NCBI RefSeq assembly: GCF_028369105.1
Contig: NZ_JAQNDO010000001.1
Location: 3,713,001-3,777,000, forward strand
Reading direction: 5' to 3'
Origin: Polyangium mundeleinium
GTDB taxonomy: Bacteria; Myxococcota_A; Polyangia; Polyangiales; Polyangiaceae
DNA length: 64,000 bases
A program made the position numbers and the translations under genes. Below are positions 23,580-32,431 of the stretch, piece by piece. Numbering within the stretch: position 1 is the first letter of the stretch; each line of letters opens with the position of its first letter. Under the pieces are notes generated by a model. That model saw nothing but the letters and a program-made list of their open reading frames with translations, was not told the origin of the DNA and did no database searches.

Positions 23580-25970
23580 TCAATTGGTTTGGCTGGACGA
23601 ATTCGTCGCAGGAGTTCGGCCCGGCTGCTTCGCCGGCGACGGCTCGGCGTCGGGCTTCGCGCGGAGGACGAGCCAGAGCGCCGCGGGCAGGGCGGTGAAG
23701 TCCGCGATCATCGAGAGGACGAAGGCCACGGCGGAGAGGAGGCCGAACTGCCGGATCGGCGGCAGATCCGCCATGCCGAAGGCCACGAAGCCGCCCGCGT
23801 TGATGAGCGTCGCGAAGAAGATCGCCCGGCCCGAGACGAAGAGCGTGTGCCGGAGCGCCTGCTCCACCGAGCCTTCCTTCCGGCCCTCCTGGAAGTGATA
23901 GAAGAAATGGATCTGGTCGTTCTCGCTCGTCCCGAGCACGGTCGACGCGATCAGGATCGTCGCGACGTTCAGCGTCATGCCGGAGATGCGCATCACGCCG
24001 AACATGACGAGGATCGCGAAGAGCGAGGGGATCATGGCCATGAGCCGCGCCGCGCCGCTCCGGAACACCACGAGGAACGTGACGAAGATGATCCCGACCG
24101 TGAGCTCGAAGCTCTCGACCAGCGTGGGCACGAGGCTCTGCGAGACGCGCGCCTGGAGCGGCGCCATGCCTACGGTCCGGAGCTCGAACTCCTTCAAGGC
24201 AGGGTTTTTCTCGACGGCGCTCTTCCAGTGCTTGTCGATGCTCGCCTGGAGCCGCTCGAAGGCTTCATGCTCGGTCGCCTTCGAGATGATCGTGAAATGG
24301 GTCTGGCCGAGGCCGTTTTTCTGGACGAACCGGCCGAGGAGCGGATCCACGGGCGCGAGGGACTCCAGCGTGCCCGCGAGCTCGTCGAGCGCCTCGGCGT
24401 CCGTGGGGAACGCGTCGCCCGCGCCGCCGAGGTACTGCATCATGCGCAGGATCGTGGTCGGACCGATCGCCGCGCCGACCTCAGGATCGGCGACGAGCCC
24501 CTCGTGAAACGCCTGAAACCCTTTCAGCGCGTCGGGCTCGGAGACGCTGCCGACCCCGCCCTTGAGCCAGACCTCGGTGACGGAGAGCCCGGGGATCTTC
24601 GTCTCGATCGCCTTCGTGTCCGCGTAGAGCCGTGATCCCGAGTTGATGTATTCGACGGGATCGGTGAGCAGCCGCATCGGCTTGACGACGCCGGGCAGCC
24701 CGAAGAGCGCCACGCCACCCGCAATGGAGAGCGCGATCGAGCCGAGGACGAGCGGCCAGCGATAACGATAACTCCACCGGGGCAGCGCCTCCGTGAGGCG
24801 GACGAACCACGCGGCCGCGACCTTTTGCTCGATCGCGGTCGGGGTCTTCAGGATCTTCTGCAGCGCGGGGAAGAGCGTGAAACAGACGATGTAGCTGAGC
24901 GCGAGGCCCACCGCGACCCAGATGCCCATCTGCCGGATCGGCTGGATGCTCGATACGACGAGCGCCGCGAAGCCCACGGCCGTCGCGAAGACCGAGGCGG
25001 TGCAAGCGAGCCACTTGTTGGCGAAGGCGAAGACCTGGTGCTCGTCGACGCTGCGATCCGCGGGGCGCTCGACGAAACGCGATTGCAAGTAGACGAGCGT
25101 CGCCGTGGTCGTGACGAGGATCGTCATCGGCACCATCGGCGAGACGATCGTGAGGATGCCGCCTGTGAGGCCGATGTAGCCCATGGCGAGGGCGATCGAG
25201 ACGCCGAGCGTGATCAAGAAGGCCGCGAGCGTGCGCGCCGAACGATAGAGGAAGAGGCAGAGGCCGATGATGAAGGCCGCGAAGAGGCCGAAATACTTCG
25301 GCCCGGTCTTCTGCATGTCCTCGTCGAGGTAGATGTTGACGTACGGCTGGCCGACCTGGCGCAAGGTCTTCAGCGGGGCGCCGTCGCCGCCCGTCGCCTC
25401 GATGGCGCGACGCACGGCCGAGAGGGTTTCGCGGCGCTCCTGGCTCGTGTGCACGTCGAGCACGAGGGCGATGGCGAGGTAGCCGTCGCCGGCGAGGCCC
25501 TGATCCTGGAAGAGCTTGGTGCCCGAGACGAACTTGCGAAGCGCCTCGGATTGCTCGGGGGTCGGATCGAAGCCAGCCTTGGCGCGACGGTAAATGGAGA
25601 GCGCAGAGTTCGGCTCGACGCGCGGGATCTCCTTCAGCGCGCGTTCGAGTTTGTCGAGACGATCGAGCACCGCGGGCGCGAAGGGATCGTCGGCCTCGGC
25701 GAGCAGGACGGCGAACTCACCGGCGCCGAAGACCTGCTCGAACTCGCGTGTCTTGACGTAGTCGGTGTCGCTCGTCGCGATGAGCCGCTCGATCGCGTTG
25801 TCCTGCTGGACACGCGCCGCGAACCAGGCCGCGGGCGGGAGGACGAGCGCATAAAGGGCGATGATGATCCAGCGGGCCGAGATGATGCGGGAGAAGAGCC
25901 GCACGAGCCACCCGGGCGCGTCGTGGCTCGGGCTCGCGGGGCCGTTCGGAGGGCTCGAAGAAGTCGACAC
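23580..25970 (-). CDS. MMPL/RND-family membrane exporter
   Basis: A 796-residue inner-membrane protein of the RND superfamily with the two-fold layout: helix 1 near residues 32-52, a ~190-residue periplasmic domain, five to six helices at about 220-390, then the pattern repeats (helix 7 near 410, periplasmic domain, helices near 620-780). The sterol-sensing-like parts include MVPMTILVTTTATLVYLQ and STVLGTSENDQIHFFYHF. It resembles hopanoid or lipid exporters such as HpnN and archaeal/proteobacterial MMPL proteins more than drug pumps, and no membrane-fusion partner is adjacent. GTG 25970 lacks a strong Shine-Dalgarno sequence. Confidence 0.88.
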   Translation of the reverse strand: MSTSSSPPNGPASPSHDAPGWLVRLFSRIISARWIIIALYALVLPPAAWFAARVQQDNAIERLIATSDTDYVKTREFEQVFGAGEFAVLLAEADDPFAPAVLDRLDKLERALKEIPRVEPNSALSIYRRAKAGFDPTPEQSEALRKFVSGTKLFQDQGLAGDGYLAIALVLDVHTSQERRETLSAVRRAIEATGGDGAPLKTLRQVGQPYVNIYLDEDMQKTGPKYFGLFAAFIIGLCLFLYRSARTLAAFLITLGVSIALAMGYIGLTGGILTIVSPMVPMTILVTTTATLVYLQSRFVERPADRSVDEHQVFAFANKWLACTASVFATAVGFAALVVSSIQPIRQMGIWVAVGLALSYIVCFTLFPALQKILKTPTAIEQKVAAAWFVRLTEALPRWSYRYRWPLVLGSIALSIAGGVALFGLPGVVKPMRLLTDPVEYINSGSRLYADTKAIETKIPGLSVTEVWLKGGVGSVSEPDALKGFQAFHEGLVADPEVGAAIGPTTILRMMQYLGGAGDAFPTDAEALDELAGTLESLAPVDPLLGRFVQKNGLGQTHFTIISKATEHEAFERLQASIDKHWKSAVEKNPALKEFELRTVGMAPLQARVSQSLVPTLVESFELTVGIIFVTFLVVFRSGAARLMAMIPSLFAILVMFGVMRISGMTLNVATILIASTVLGTSENDQIHFFYHFQEGRKEGSVEQALRHTLFVSGRAIFFATLINAGGFVAFGMADLPPIRQFGLLSAVAFVLSMIADFTALPAALWLVLRAKPDAEPSPAKQPGRTPATNSSSQTN

Positions 25971-26022
25971 GGGACGCTGCTATCACGATCCCGCGCAGGC
26001 CGCCCGTCGATCCCGCGGCGTT

Positions 26023-26727
26023 TCAAGGCGTGGGCGCGGTCGCGGCAGGCTTCGGACATGTAGGGTTGCCCGCGTCCTTGAGGAGCTGCGCGAGGAGCGC
26101 CTGATCGTCGCGGCGAAGCTTGCCGCGGTCGGCCGAGCAGCGGCAGAGGTGGGGCTTGGCAGGATCAACGTCGCCGAGCGCGATGTAGGCTTCGGCGACG
26201 CGCAGGTGGTTCTCGATGACGTCGGGGGCCTTCTGCACGAGGCCTTCGAGCAGCTCGAGCCCGGTCTCCGAGTCGCCATTCCGCAGGAGCGCAGCAGGCG
26301 CGACCACGTAGAGCGTGCCGAGCATGCGCGTCGCGGCGCCGTCGCGGAAGCTCGGATCGAGCTCGCGGCTGCGGCGCGCGTAGTGCTCGACCTCGCCGAC
26401 CATGTCGGCGCCGAGCAAGCCCTTGAGCTGCACGAGGCGCCCCGTGACGACGGCGCGCGCGTACGTGTACGCGGCCGTGTCGACCGCGTGCGCACGCACC
26501 TCCGCGTACGCGAGCTGGCGATCTTCCGGGGTGTCCACGCCCGCGGCGATGAGGTCTTCGAGCGTGTCGGCGATGACGAGCGCGTCTTTCGTGGCGACGG
26601 CGGTCCTGAGCGCAGCGTTGACGGCGGGGCCCTGCGCGCCGGTCACGCCGCCCCAGCAAGCGGGCAAAGCCGCGAGGGCAGCGACGAGGAGGAGAAAGGA
26701 CCAGCGCACGGGCGGGAGAAATAACAT
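26023..26727 (-). CDS. Lipoprotein of the TRAP-transporter TatT-like helical repeat family
   Basis: A 234-residue lipoprotein. The signal peptide (FLLLVAALAALPAC) ends with lipidated Cys24. The mature part is an all-helical TPR-like array: AGVDTPEDRQLAYAEVRAHAVD, ELDPSFRDGAATRMLGTLYVVAP, GDSETGLELLEGLVQKAP, ENHLRVAEAYIALGDVDPAKPHL. The final region has four Cys. The pattern fits the periplasmic T component (TatT) family linked to ligand import and lipoprotein-associated transport. It lies 44 bp after the PhnD-like gene and before the MMPL exporter on the same strand, so the three may form one transport operon. Confidence 0.75.
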   Translation of the reverse strand: MLFLPPVRWSFLLLVAALAALPACWGGVTGAQGPAVNAALRTAVATKDALVIADTLEDLIAAGVDTPEDRQLAYAEVRAHAVDTAAYTYARAVVTGRLVQLKGLLGADMVGEVEHYARRSRELDPSFRDGAATRMLGTLYVVAPAALLRNGDSETGLELLEGLVQKAPDVIENHLRVAEAYIALGDVDPAKPHLCRCSADRGKLRRDDQALLAQLLKDAGNPTCPKPAATAPTP

Positions 26728-26771
26728 CGTCGGCGGGGAGAAGCGCCCCCGCGCAGGCGAGCGAGGAGGCG

Positions 26772-27605
26772 CTACTTGTCGTACGCAGTGACGACGCCGG
26801 CGTAATCGGCGGACGTCGCGGACTTGAGGGCGAGGATGCCCACTTCGCCGCACGTCGCTTTGCCGTCGCCCTCGCAAATCTTGCCGAGGTTTGCCTGGAA
26901 CGCTTTGCGTGCGTCCGCGGGCGCGGAGGGGAAGGCGACGACGACCATGGGTGGAAGCTTGTCGCTCGACCAGACGGATTTGATGCCGGCGGCGCCGTCG
27001 ATCTTGCCGAGCTCGGCGAGCTGCGCGTCGTCGACGAGCGCGCAAGCCGCGTCGCCGCTCACGACCTTCTTGATGGTCTGGATCGGGCGGGTCGTCGTGA
27101 CCAACGTGAAATCGCCGAGCTTGAACGCGCCCTTCGAGACGACCTTGTCGATGAACTTGGGATCGTCGGCGTGGTCGCTGGCGAGCGCCTTGCCCTTGCA
27201 ACCTGCGAGGTCCGACGCGGTCTTGCTGATGAGGTGATACTGCTGGCCGCCGGCGCGATTGACCGCGACCTGGCCGATGATGTCGAGGTTGTGCTTGGCC
27301 TTGAGGCCGAGGAAGGCGCCGAGCGAGAGGATGCCGTACTGAGGTTTCTGCGCGGAGATGAAGGCCTCGGCGTTGCTGCGGCTCGTGTGATACTCGCCCT
27401 TCGCCCCGCCCCAGCCGTTCTGCTTGGCCGCGACGGACACGAACTTGTCGACATAAGGCTGGGCTTGCGCCGCGCTCCCCACCCCATGCTCCCGGAGCAC
27501 GAGGACCCCGACCGTCCCCTCCGCGGCCGCGTCCGCGCACAAGAAACCAGAGGCGGAAGCGATCACGGCGGTGGCGAGCAGGGAGCGAATGACAGTCGTT
27601 CGCAC
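26772..27605 (-). CDS. Periplasmic PhnD-like substrate-binding protein
   Basis: A 277-residue exported protein. GTG 27605 has an excellent AGGAGGT; the signal peptide ends near residue 29 (CADAAA-EGT). The mature protein shows the phosphonate/phosphite-binding fold (PF12974 type): YVDKFVSVAAKQNGW, SQKPQYGILSLGAFL-like hinge region, KGKALASDHADDPKF, then GDAACALVDDAQLAEL. No ABC permease or ATPase is next to it, so it may feed another system or act as a sensor. A TatT-like lipoprotein follows. The ligand is unknown. Confidence 0.8.
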   Translation of the reverse strand: MRTTVIRSLLATAVIASASGFLCADAAAEGTVGVLVLREHGVGSAAQAQPYVDKFVSVAAKQNGWGGAKGEYHTSRSNAEAFISAQKPQYGILSLGAFLGLKAKHNLDIIGQVAVNRAGGQQYHLISKTASDLAGCKGKALASDHADDPKFIDKVVSKGAFKLGDFTLVTTTRPIQTIKKVVSGDAACALVDDAQLAELGKIDGAAGIKSVWSSDKLPPMVVVAFPSAPADARKAFQANLGKICEGDGKATCGEVGILALKSATSADYAGVVTAYDK

Positions 27606-27744
27606 GGGTAGACCTCCTGGCTGACTTGGACGAGGGAGCCGGGAAGGTATGCATCGAGAGCCGTACGGACATCGGAAAAAATGAGGGGAGAGACTTGCTC
27701 GGGTACGTAAAGGTGGGACGGGCGGCGCCAGGGCCAAGAAACCG

Positions 27745-30024
27745 TCATGGATTCGTGAGGTTGGGTGGGTACGTCCCGTCCTCCTCCCAGGTGTCCACGA
27801 AGGTCACCTTCACATCTCCCCGCATCGCAGCGACGTCTACGGCAGTATGCTCCTCCACACGTTGGTACCGAAGGTCGACTTCCCCACGGCCGACGGGGAG
27901 GCGCTTGATCTCGACCCAGTGGAGCCAGCGCGGAAGGGTCGGGCGGACGATCCGAAGCTCGTTGCCCGGCGCGTTGGGCGAGAGGCCAAGGAGAGAGGCG
28001 AGGAGGGTGGCCCACGAGGCAGCGGCCCAGGCCTGGGGGCTGCAAGCGACGGGGTAACGGACGGGGACGCCGAACGCGCTGCGCGCGAAGCCGCAGAAGA
28101 GCTCGGGCATGCGGTAGGCGGGAAAATGCTGCGCAGCCTCGAAGAGCGCGGTGACGAGCTCGAGGGCGAGGGGCTCCTGGCGGTAGCGCTTGAAGCCGAG
28201 GGCGATGAGGGCGTTGTCGTGCGGCCAGACGGTGCCGAGGTGGTAGCCCGTGGGGTTGTACCGAGCCGCGCGCGTGGAGAGCGTGCGGATGCCCCAGCCG
28301 GAGAAGAGGTCCTCTTCCATGAGCCGTCGCGCCATGAGCTCGCCACGCGCGTGCGGGACGGCGCCGGCCCAGAGCGCGTGGCCGGGGTTCGAAGAGACCG
28401 TGGCGACCTGCCGTTTGTCGCCGTCGAGCGCGATGGCGTAGGCGTTCTCCGCAGGCATCCAGAAGGCCACGTCGATGGCGTCGCGGAGCTTGGCGGCGCG
28501 TAGCTCCTCGGAGGCGGCGCGCGCAGGATCGCCGAGGGCGCGGTAGATGCGGGCCGCGGCGCGGCGGCTCGCGTAGGCATAGGCCTGCACTTCGACGAGC
28601 GCGATCGGTGGTTCGGCGAGGGTGCCGTCGGGATGTGTGATCGCCTCGGTGGAGTCCTTCCAGCCTTGGTTGACGAGGCCCGCCTCCGAGCGGCACGCGT
28701 ACTCGAGGAAGCCGTCGCCGTCGCGATCGCCGTAGCGTTCCATCCAGAGGAGCGCGGCGTCGAGGTTCGGGCGGAGCTCGCGGACGAGGTCGAGATCGCC
28801 GGTCGCGCGGTGGTACTCGGCGAGGAGGATGATCCAGAGCGGCGTGGCGTCGACGGTGCCGTAGTACGGCGAGAAGGGGACGACGCCGAGGCGCGCGAGT
28901 TCGCCGCGGCGGAGCTCGTGCATGACCTTGCCAGGCTCCTCGTCGCGCATGGGATCGTCGCGCGTGCCCTGGTGGTGGTGGAGCAAGCGGAGCGCCTGGC
29001 GCGCGGGTTCGGCGGAGATCCAGAGGTAGAGCAGCGCCGTGAGGATGGTGTCGCGTCCGAAGAGGCACGCGTACCAAGGGATGCCCGCGGCGATGAAGGG
29101 CGCGTCGGGATCACCGGAGAGCAGGACGCGGAGGTCGTTGCGGGCCTTCGCGAAGATCGCGTTGAAGAGGCTGTTGCTCGTCTCGACGCCGACCTGGCCG
29201 GCGAGCCACTGCTTGTAACCCGCGAGCGCGCGGCGTGGCATCGGAGGGCCGTTCGTGTTCGTCAGCGGCGAGGCGTCGACGCTGACGCCGAGGGTGATGC
29301 ACGTGGAGCCGCCGGGGCGGAGCTCGATGCGGTAACTCGCGGTGCACGTCGCGAGCCGGTCGGGCGTGGGATCGAAGCGGACCTCGGTGCGACGCGCGAG
29401 GCCGTCGGCGCCGTCGTAGCGGAAGCGCAGGACGGTCGGCGTGTGCTCGGGCGCGTGCGGCTTGCCCTTGCGCGCGCCCTGCACGATGCCGCGGACCTCG
29501 AACATGTCGGAGAAGTCGGCCTCGAAGTGGAGCTCGACGTCGAGCGTGACGGGGAAGCGGTTGTAGTTCTGGAACGTGAGCGACTCGTTGACCTCGGTGG
29601 GACGAACCAGGCGGTAGCGGCGGATCTGGATGGTCTGCTCGTGGACGGCCTGGCCCTCGGGCGTGACGAGGTTCGGGTTTGTGAGCACCTGCGCGCCGAG
29701 GAAATGCGCGTGGTCGCTGGAGAGGAGGATCGTCGGGCGGAGGCCCTGGATGGCGAGCTCGTAGCTGCTCAGGAAGCGCGTGTCGCCGAGGTAGAGGCCG
29801 TACCCCTCGCGGTTCTTGCGCGGGACGTTGCCCTCGGCGTCCGTGAGCAGGAAAAGATCGCCTTCCTTGAGCAGGGTGGCCTCGCGGATGTCGCGCGCGG
29901 ACGGCGGCGCGTCGAGCGAGACGATGCCGGCGGGCGTGTTCGCCTGTGGCGCAGGCGGGGCGAGGTCGACGGGGAGAGGAGGAGGGGCGCCGCGCGCAGG
30001 GTCGTCGTCGGGAGGGCCATTCAT
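27745..30024 (-). CDS. Glycogen-debranching-type amylo-alpha-1,6-glucosidase
   Basis: A 759-residue cytosolic glycoside hydrolase. A Pro/Ala-rich N-terminus is followed by the GDE_N_bis beta domain (about residues 45-260; LLKEGDLFLLTDAEGN, GLYLGDTRFLSSYEL) and an (alpha/alpha)6 barrel with FGRDTILTALLYLW, PYYGTVDATPLWI, the acidic QGWKDSTEAI and TGYHLGTVWPHDNAL. These acidic segments are the expected catalytic sites of GH-clan debranching or trehalose-like enzymes. ATG 30024 follows GAGGTGG and overlaps the receiver-protein stop by one base (TGATG), so both are co-translated. Confidence 0.87.
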   Translation of the reverse strand: MNGPPDDDPARGAPPPLPVDLAPPAPQANTPAGIVSLDAPPSARDIREATLLKEGDLFLLTDAEGNVPRKNREGYGLYLGDTRFLSSYELAIQGLRPTILLSSDHAHFLGAQVLTNPNLVTPEGQAVHEQTIQIRRYRLVRPTEVNESLTFQNYNRFPVTLDVELHFEADFSDMFEVRGIVQGARKGKPHAPEHTPTVLRFRYDGADGLARRTEVRFDPTPDRLATCTASYRIELRPGGSTCITLGVSVDASPLTNTNGPPMPRRALAGYKQWLAGQVGVETSNSLFNAIFAKARNDLRVLLSGDPDAPFIAAGIPWYACLFGRDTILTALLYLWISAEPARQALRLLHHHQGTRDDPMRDEEPGKVMHELRRGELARLGVVPFSPYYGTVDATPLWIILLAEYHRATGDLDLVRELRPNLDAALLWMERYGDRDGDGFLEYACRSEAGLVNQGWKDSTEAITHPDGTLAEPPIALVEVQAYAYASRRAAARIYRALGDPARAASEELRAAKLRDAIDVAFWMPAENAYAIALDGDKRQVATVSSNPGHALWAGAVPHARGELMARRLMEEDLFSGWGIRTLSTRAARYNPTGYHLGTVWPHDNALIALGFKRYRQEPLALELVTALFEAAQHFPAYRMPELFCGFARSAFGVPVRYPVACSPQAWAAASWATLLASLLGLSPNAPGNELRIVRPTLPRWLHWVEIKRLPVGRGEVDLRYQRVEEHTAVDVAAMRGDVKVTFVDTWEEDGTYPPNLTNP

Positions 30025-30401
30025 CAGGCCACCTCTTCGTGGGGACGCTCGACTTCGCGCGCGACGGCGTCGAGGAGGTCGCTCACGTCGAACGGCTTCG
30101 AGAGGACGCGACGGACCTGCGGCGTGAGCCTGAGCTGGGCGAGGAACGCGGAGACGACGATGACGGGCGTGAGCCGCGTCTCCGGCTGATCCGACAGCTC
30201 TTCGAGGACCGCGTTGCCGTCCTTGCCCGGCAGCATGAGGTCGAGCAGGACGAGGTCGGCGTGCTCGCGCTTGACGATCGCGGCGGCCTCGATGCCATCG
30301 GCGACGCCGACGACGTCGTAGCCCTCGGCGCCGAGCAGGAAGGTCTCGAGATCCCGGAGCTCGGGGTCGTCCTCCACGACGACGATCTTCTTCCTCGGCA
30401 C
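30024..30401 (-). CDS. Single-domain response regulator (receiver only)
   Basis: A 125-residue CheY-like receiver. GTG 30401 follows GGAGGAG at good spacing. The acidic pair EDD, phosphoacceptor Asp in LVLLDLMLPGKDG and Lys in LSKPFDVSDLL are intact; Ser replaces the usual Thr (VVSAF). No output domain is fused, so it works through another protein. It is the first gene of an operation unit with the debranching enzyme, linking an unknown histidine kinase to storage-polysaccharide use, or it may simply share a promoter. Confidence 0.9.
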   Translation of the reverse strand: MPRKKIVVVEDDPELRDLETFLLGAEGYDVVGVADGIEAAAIVKREHADLVLLDLMLPGKDGNAVLEELSDQPETRLTPVIVVSAFLAQLRLTPQVRRVLSKPFDVSDLLDAVAREVERPHEEVA

Positions 30402-30767
30402 GAAAAGGCTCCTCCAATCGGTGGGGAAGGCAAACGCACTCGCAGCGTCGAGCGTGCGGCCGGTCGCTGCACGAGCGACCACCAGAGACCCAAGGTGCTC
30501 GCGCCTCGCCATCAGGGTTTCGCGGAGCACGTACGGTGCCGCGCCCGTGTGGCGGACGCGCACGTGCAGGCGTGCTCGGCGAGGCACGAGGGCTCCGGCG
30601 CGCGAGGAGGCGCACGCGGCGCGGTTTTTCGCGGCGCTTCCGGGGGACGACCGTGAAGGAGACGAAAAGCGAAAATCGTCCTTGCGCGCGGGGCTTCGGC
30701 CGATCTATCTATACGCCCCCGCTGGCCGACGGCCGGCGGAACGATGTCCTTCACGGGAAGGCATCAC
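30402..30767. other. 366-bp intergenic region upstream of tRNA-Leu
   Basis: No gene supported on either strand. It should contain the promoter of the receiver/debranching operon (leftward) and that of the tRNA (rightward). Confidence 0.5.
30682..30714 (+). promoter_or_regulatory. Possible promoter of tRNA-Leu
   Basis: TTGCGC at 30682-30687 and TATCTA at 30706-30711, 18 bases apart, resemble -35 and -10 boxes. They lie about 55 bases ahead of the tRNA. The TATCTATAC stretch stands out in GC-rich surroundings. Confidence 0.35.
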
Positions 30768-30851
30768 GCGAAGATGGCGGAATTGGCAGACGCGCTGGAT
30801 TCAGGTTCCAGTGCCCGCAAGGGCGTGGAGGTTCAAGTCCTCTTCTTCGCA
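30768..30851 (+). tRNA. tRNA-Leu (anticodon CAG)
   Basis: Acceptor stem GCGAAGA pairs with TCTTCGC; discriminator A at 30851; D-arm GCGGAATTGGCAGACGCGC; anticodon stem CTGGA/TCCAG with CAG at 30802-30804; long class II variable arm (TGCCCGCAAGGGCG); T-arm GAGGTTCAAGTCCTC. CCA is not encoded. Confidence 0.96.
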
Positions 30852-30961
30852 CTGGTTAGGTTGGACAAACACGTCGTCGAGGGATTCGCGACTTCGCTTG
30901 GATGAGGTAGGCAGCCGTGATCCCTTGTGGATCAGGTGCCAGCCTTGACGAGGACGATCCA

Positions 30962-32341
30962 ATGTCGCAAGGCGTGCCGGGGGGCTCGACGGGGATGAAG
31001 CAGGTTCACTCCCCAGAGGTCGCGGCCGGCACGTGGACCCTCGGGGTCGTCAGTCTCGCGGCGGGCCTGGTCCTCGGTCTCGTCAGCGCCGGGTGTGGGC
31101 AACGCAAGACGGAAGGCGGTGCCGCGCCGGCCCCGAGCGCGTCGGCTGCGACGAGTGCAGCCGCGGCTCTGCCCGCGACCTCGGCGAGCGCCGTGCAAGC
31201 GCCTCCGCCTCCGCCGAGCGAGCCCGTGGGCTCGGGCGTGTCGTCGTTCGTCGCGGCCGCGCAGACCGAGGCGTGCAAGGCGCAGAGCGGGGACATCGCG
31301 ACGTACTTGCAACGCGGCGAGGTGACGGTCGCGGGGCGCGAGGGGGCGCTCGCCGCCTCCTGGCTCATCAAGCTCGCCGCGAACAAGCCGGGCGCGCAGC
31401 TCGCGTTCGCAGGGTTCGCCCTCGACGCGAAGCAGGTGGCGCGCGCGCGCGGCATCGGGACGGCCAACGAGACGGCGCCGCGGATCTTTGCGAACGGGTC
31501 CGGCTGGACGCTCGTGTGGTTCGACGAGACCGGCCTGGCGTACACGAAGCCGCGCTGGGAGACCGCGCCAGCGCCGGTGATCGAGCACCTGAGCACGGTG
31601 AACGCCGCGAACGCGGACGACGTGGCCCTCGCTGCGACGCCCGCCGGGGCGATCGTCGCGGTGGCGCCGTTCAACATGGAGAAGGCGCAGCTCGGCCTGT
31701 TCCAGTTCGCCCCGACGGACGCAGCCGCGCCTGCCGTGCAGGCGCTCGGCGCGACGCACCACGCCCACGAGCCGCGCAGGCCCGCCGTCGCCGCGGATGG
31801 AACTGGCTACACGCTCGCCTGGCACGAGGGGGACGGGCGGATCGTCGTGTCGCGCTTCGATCTCGCAGGCAAGGAGATCGACGAGGCCTACACCCTCGCG
31901 GCGGCCCCGCCGGCCGGCGCGCCCACGCGCGAACGCGTGAACCTCGTGGCCACGACGAAAGGCGCGATGGCCGTATGGATCGAGGGCGACAAGATCCTCG
32001 CGCGTGCCGTCGACGCCGCGGCGCACCCCGGCGAAAAGACGTGGCTGGTCGGGCGCGGCCGGGCTCCGGCGCTCGCGCCGATCGGCGACGGCGCGCTCGT
32101 CGTGTTCCTCGGTCAGGAGGGCGGCAAGGACGATCAGGTTCTCGCGGTGAAGCTCTCGGAGAGCGGCGAGCCGTCGGCCACGGGCATGCGGATCAGCGAC
32201 GGGACGGGCCCGGTGAAGGACGCGGCGGCGGTCACGCCTGCCGGCCCGCGGTTGGGCTTCCTGTGGGCCGAGCCCATGAGCAACGGCGTGAGCACGAAGC
32301 GCGCGATCCTGCGGACGCTCGAGTCGAGCTGCGTCCCCTGA
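30962..32341 (+). CDS. Lipoprotein with repeated beta (propeller-like) domain
   Basis: A 459-residue predicted lipoprotein from ATG 30962; ATG 30995 (starting KQVHSPEV) is an alternative. The hydrophobic signal LAAGLVLGLVSAGC contains a lipobox. A low-complexity Ala/Pro/Ser spacer follows, then six or so ~50-residue blade-like repeats (NGSGWTLVWFDETG, DGTGYTLAWHEGDG, TKGAMAVWIEGDK, IGDGALVVFLGQEGG), consistent with a beta-propeller. The last residues (LESSCVP) contain a Cys that may bond with the early one in AQTEACK. No enzyme motif is seen. Confidence 0.8.
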   Translation: MSQGVPGGSTGMKQVHSPEVAAGTWTLGVVSLAAGLVLGLVSAGCGQRKTEGGAAPAPSASAATSAAAALPATSASAVQAPPPPPSEPVGSGVSSFVAAAQTEACKAQSGDIATYLQRGEVTVAGREGALAASWLIKLAANKPGAQLAFAGFALDAKQVARARGIGTANETAPRIFANGSGWTLVWFDETGLAYTKPRWETAPAPVIEHLSTVNAANADDVALAATPAGAIVAVAPFNMEKAQLGLFQFAPTDAAAPAVQALGATHHAHEPRRPAVAADGTGYTLAWHEGDGRIVVSRFDLAGKEIDEAYTLAAAPPAGAPTRERVNLVATTKGAMAVWIEGDKILARAVDAAAHPGEKTWLVGRGRAPALAPIGDGALVVFLGQEGGKDDQVLAVKLSESGEPSATGMRISDGTGPVKDAAAVTPAGPRLGFLWAEPMSNGVSTKRAILRTLESSCVP

Positions 32342-32431
32342 GCGCGGAAGAACGTGTCGTTCGAGCACGCGCGCAGCGAGCGTCGTCCTGCCCGCGCGCG
32401 TGACGAACGATCGGCCCGTCGCGCCGCGTGA

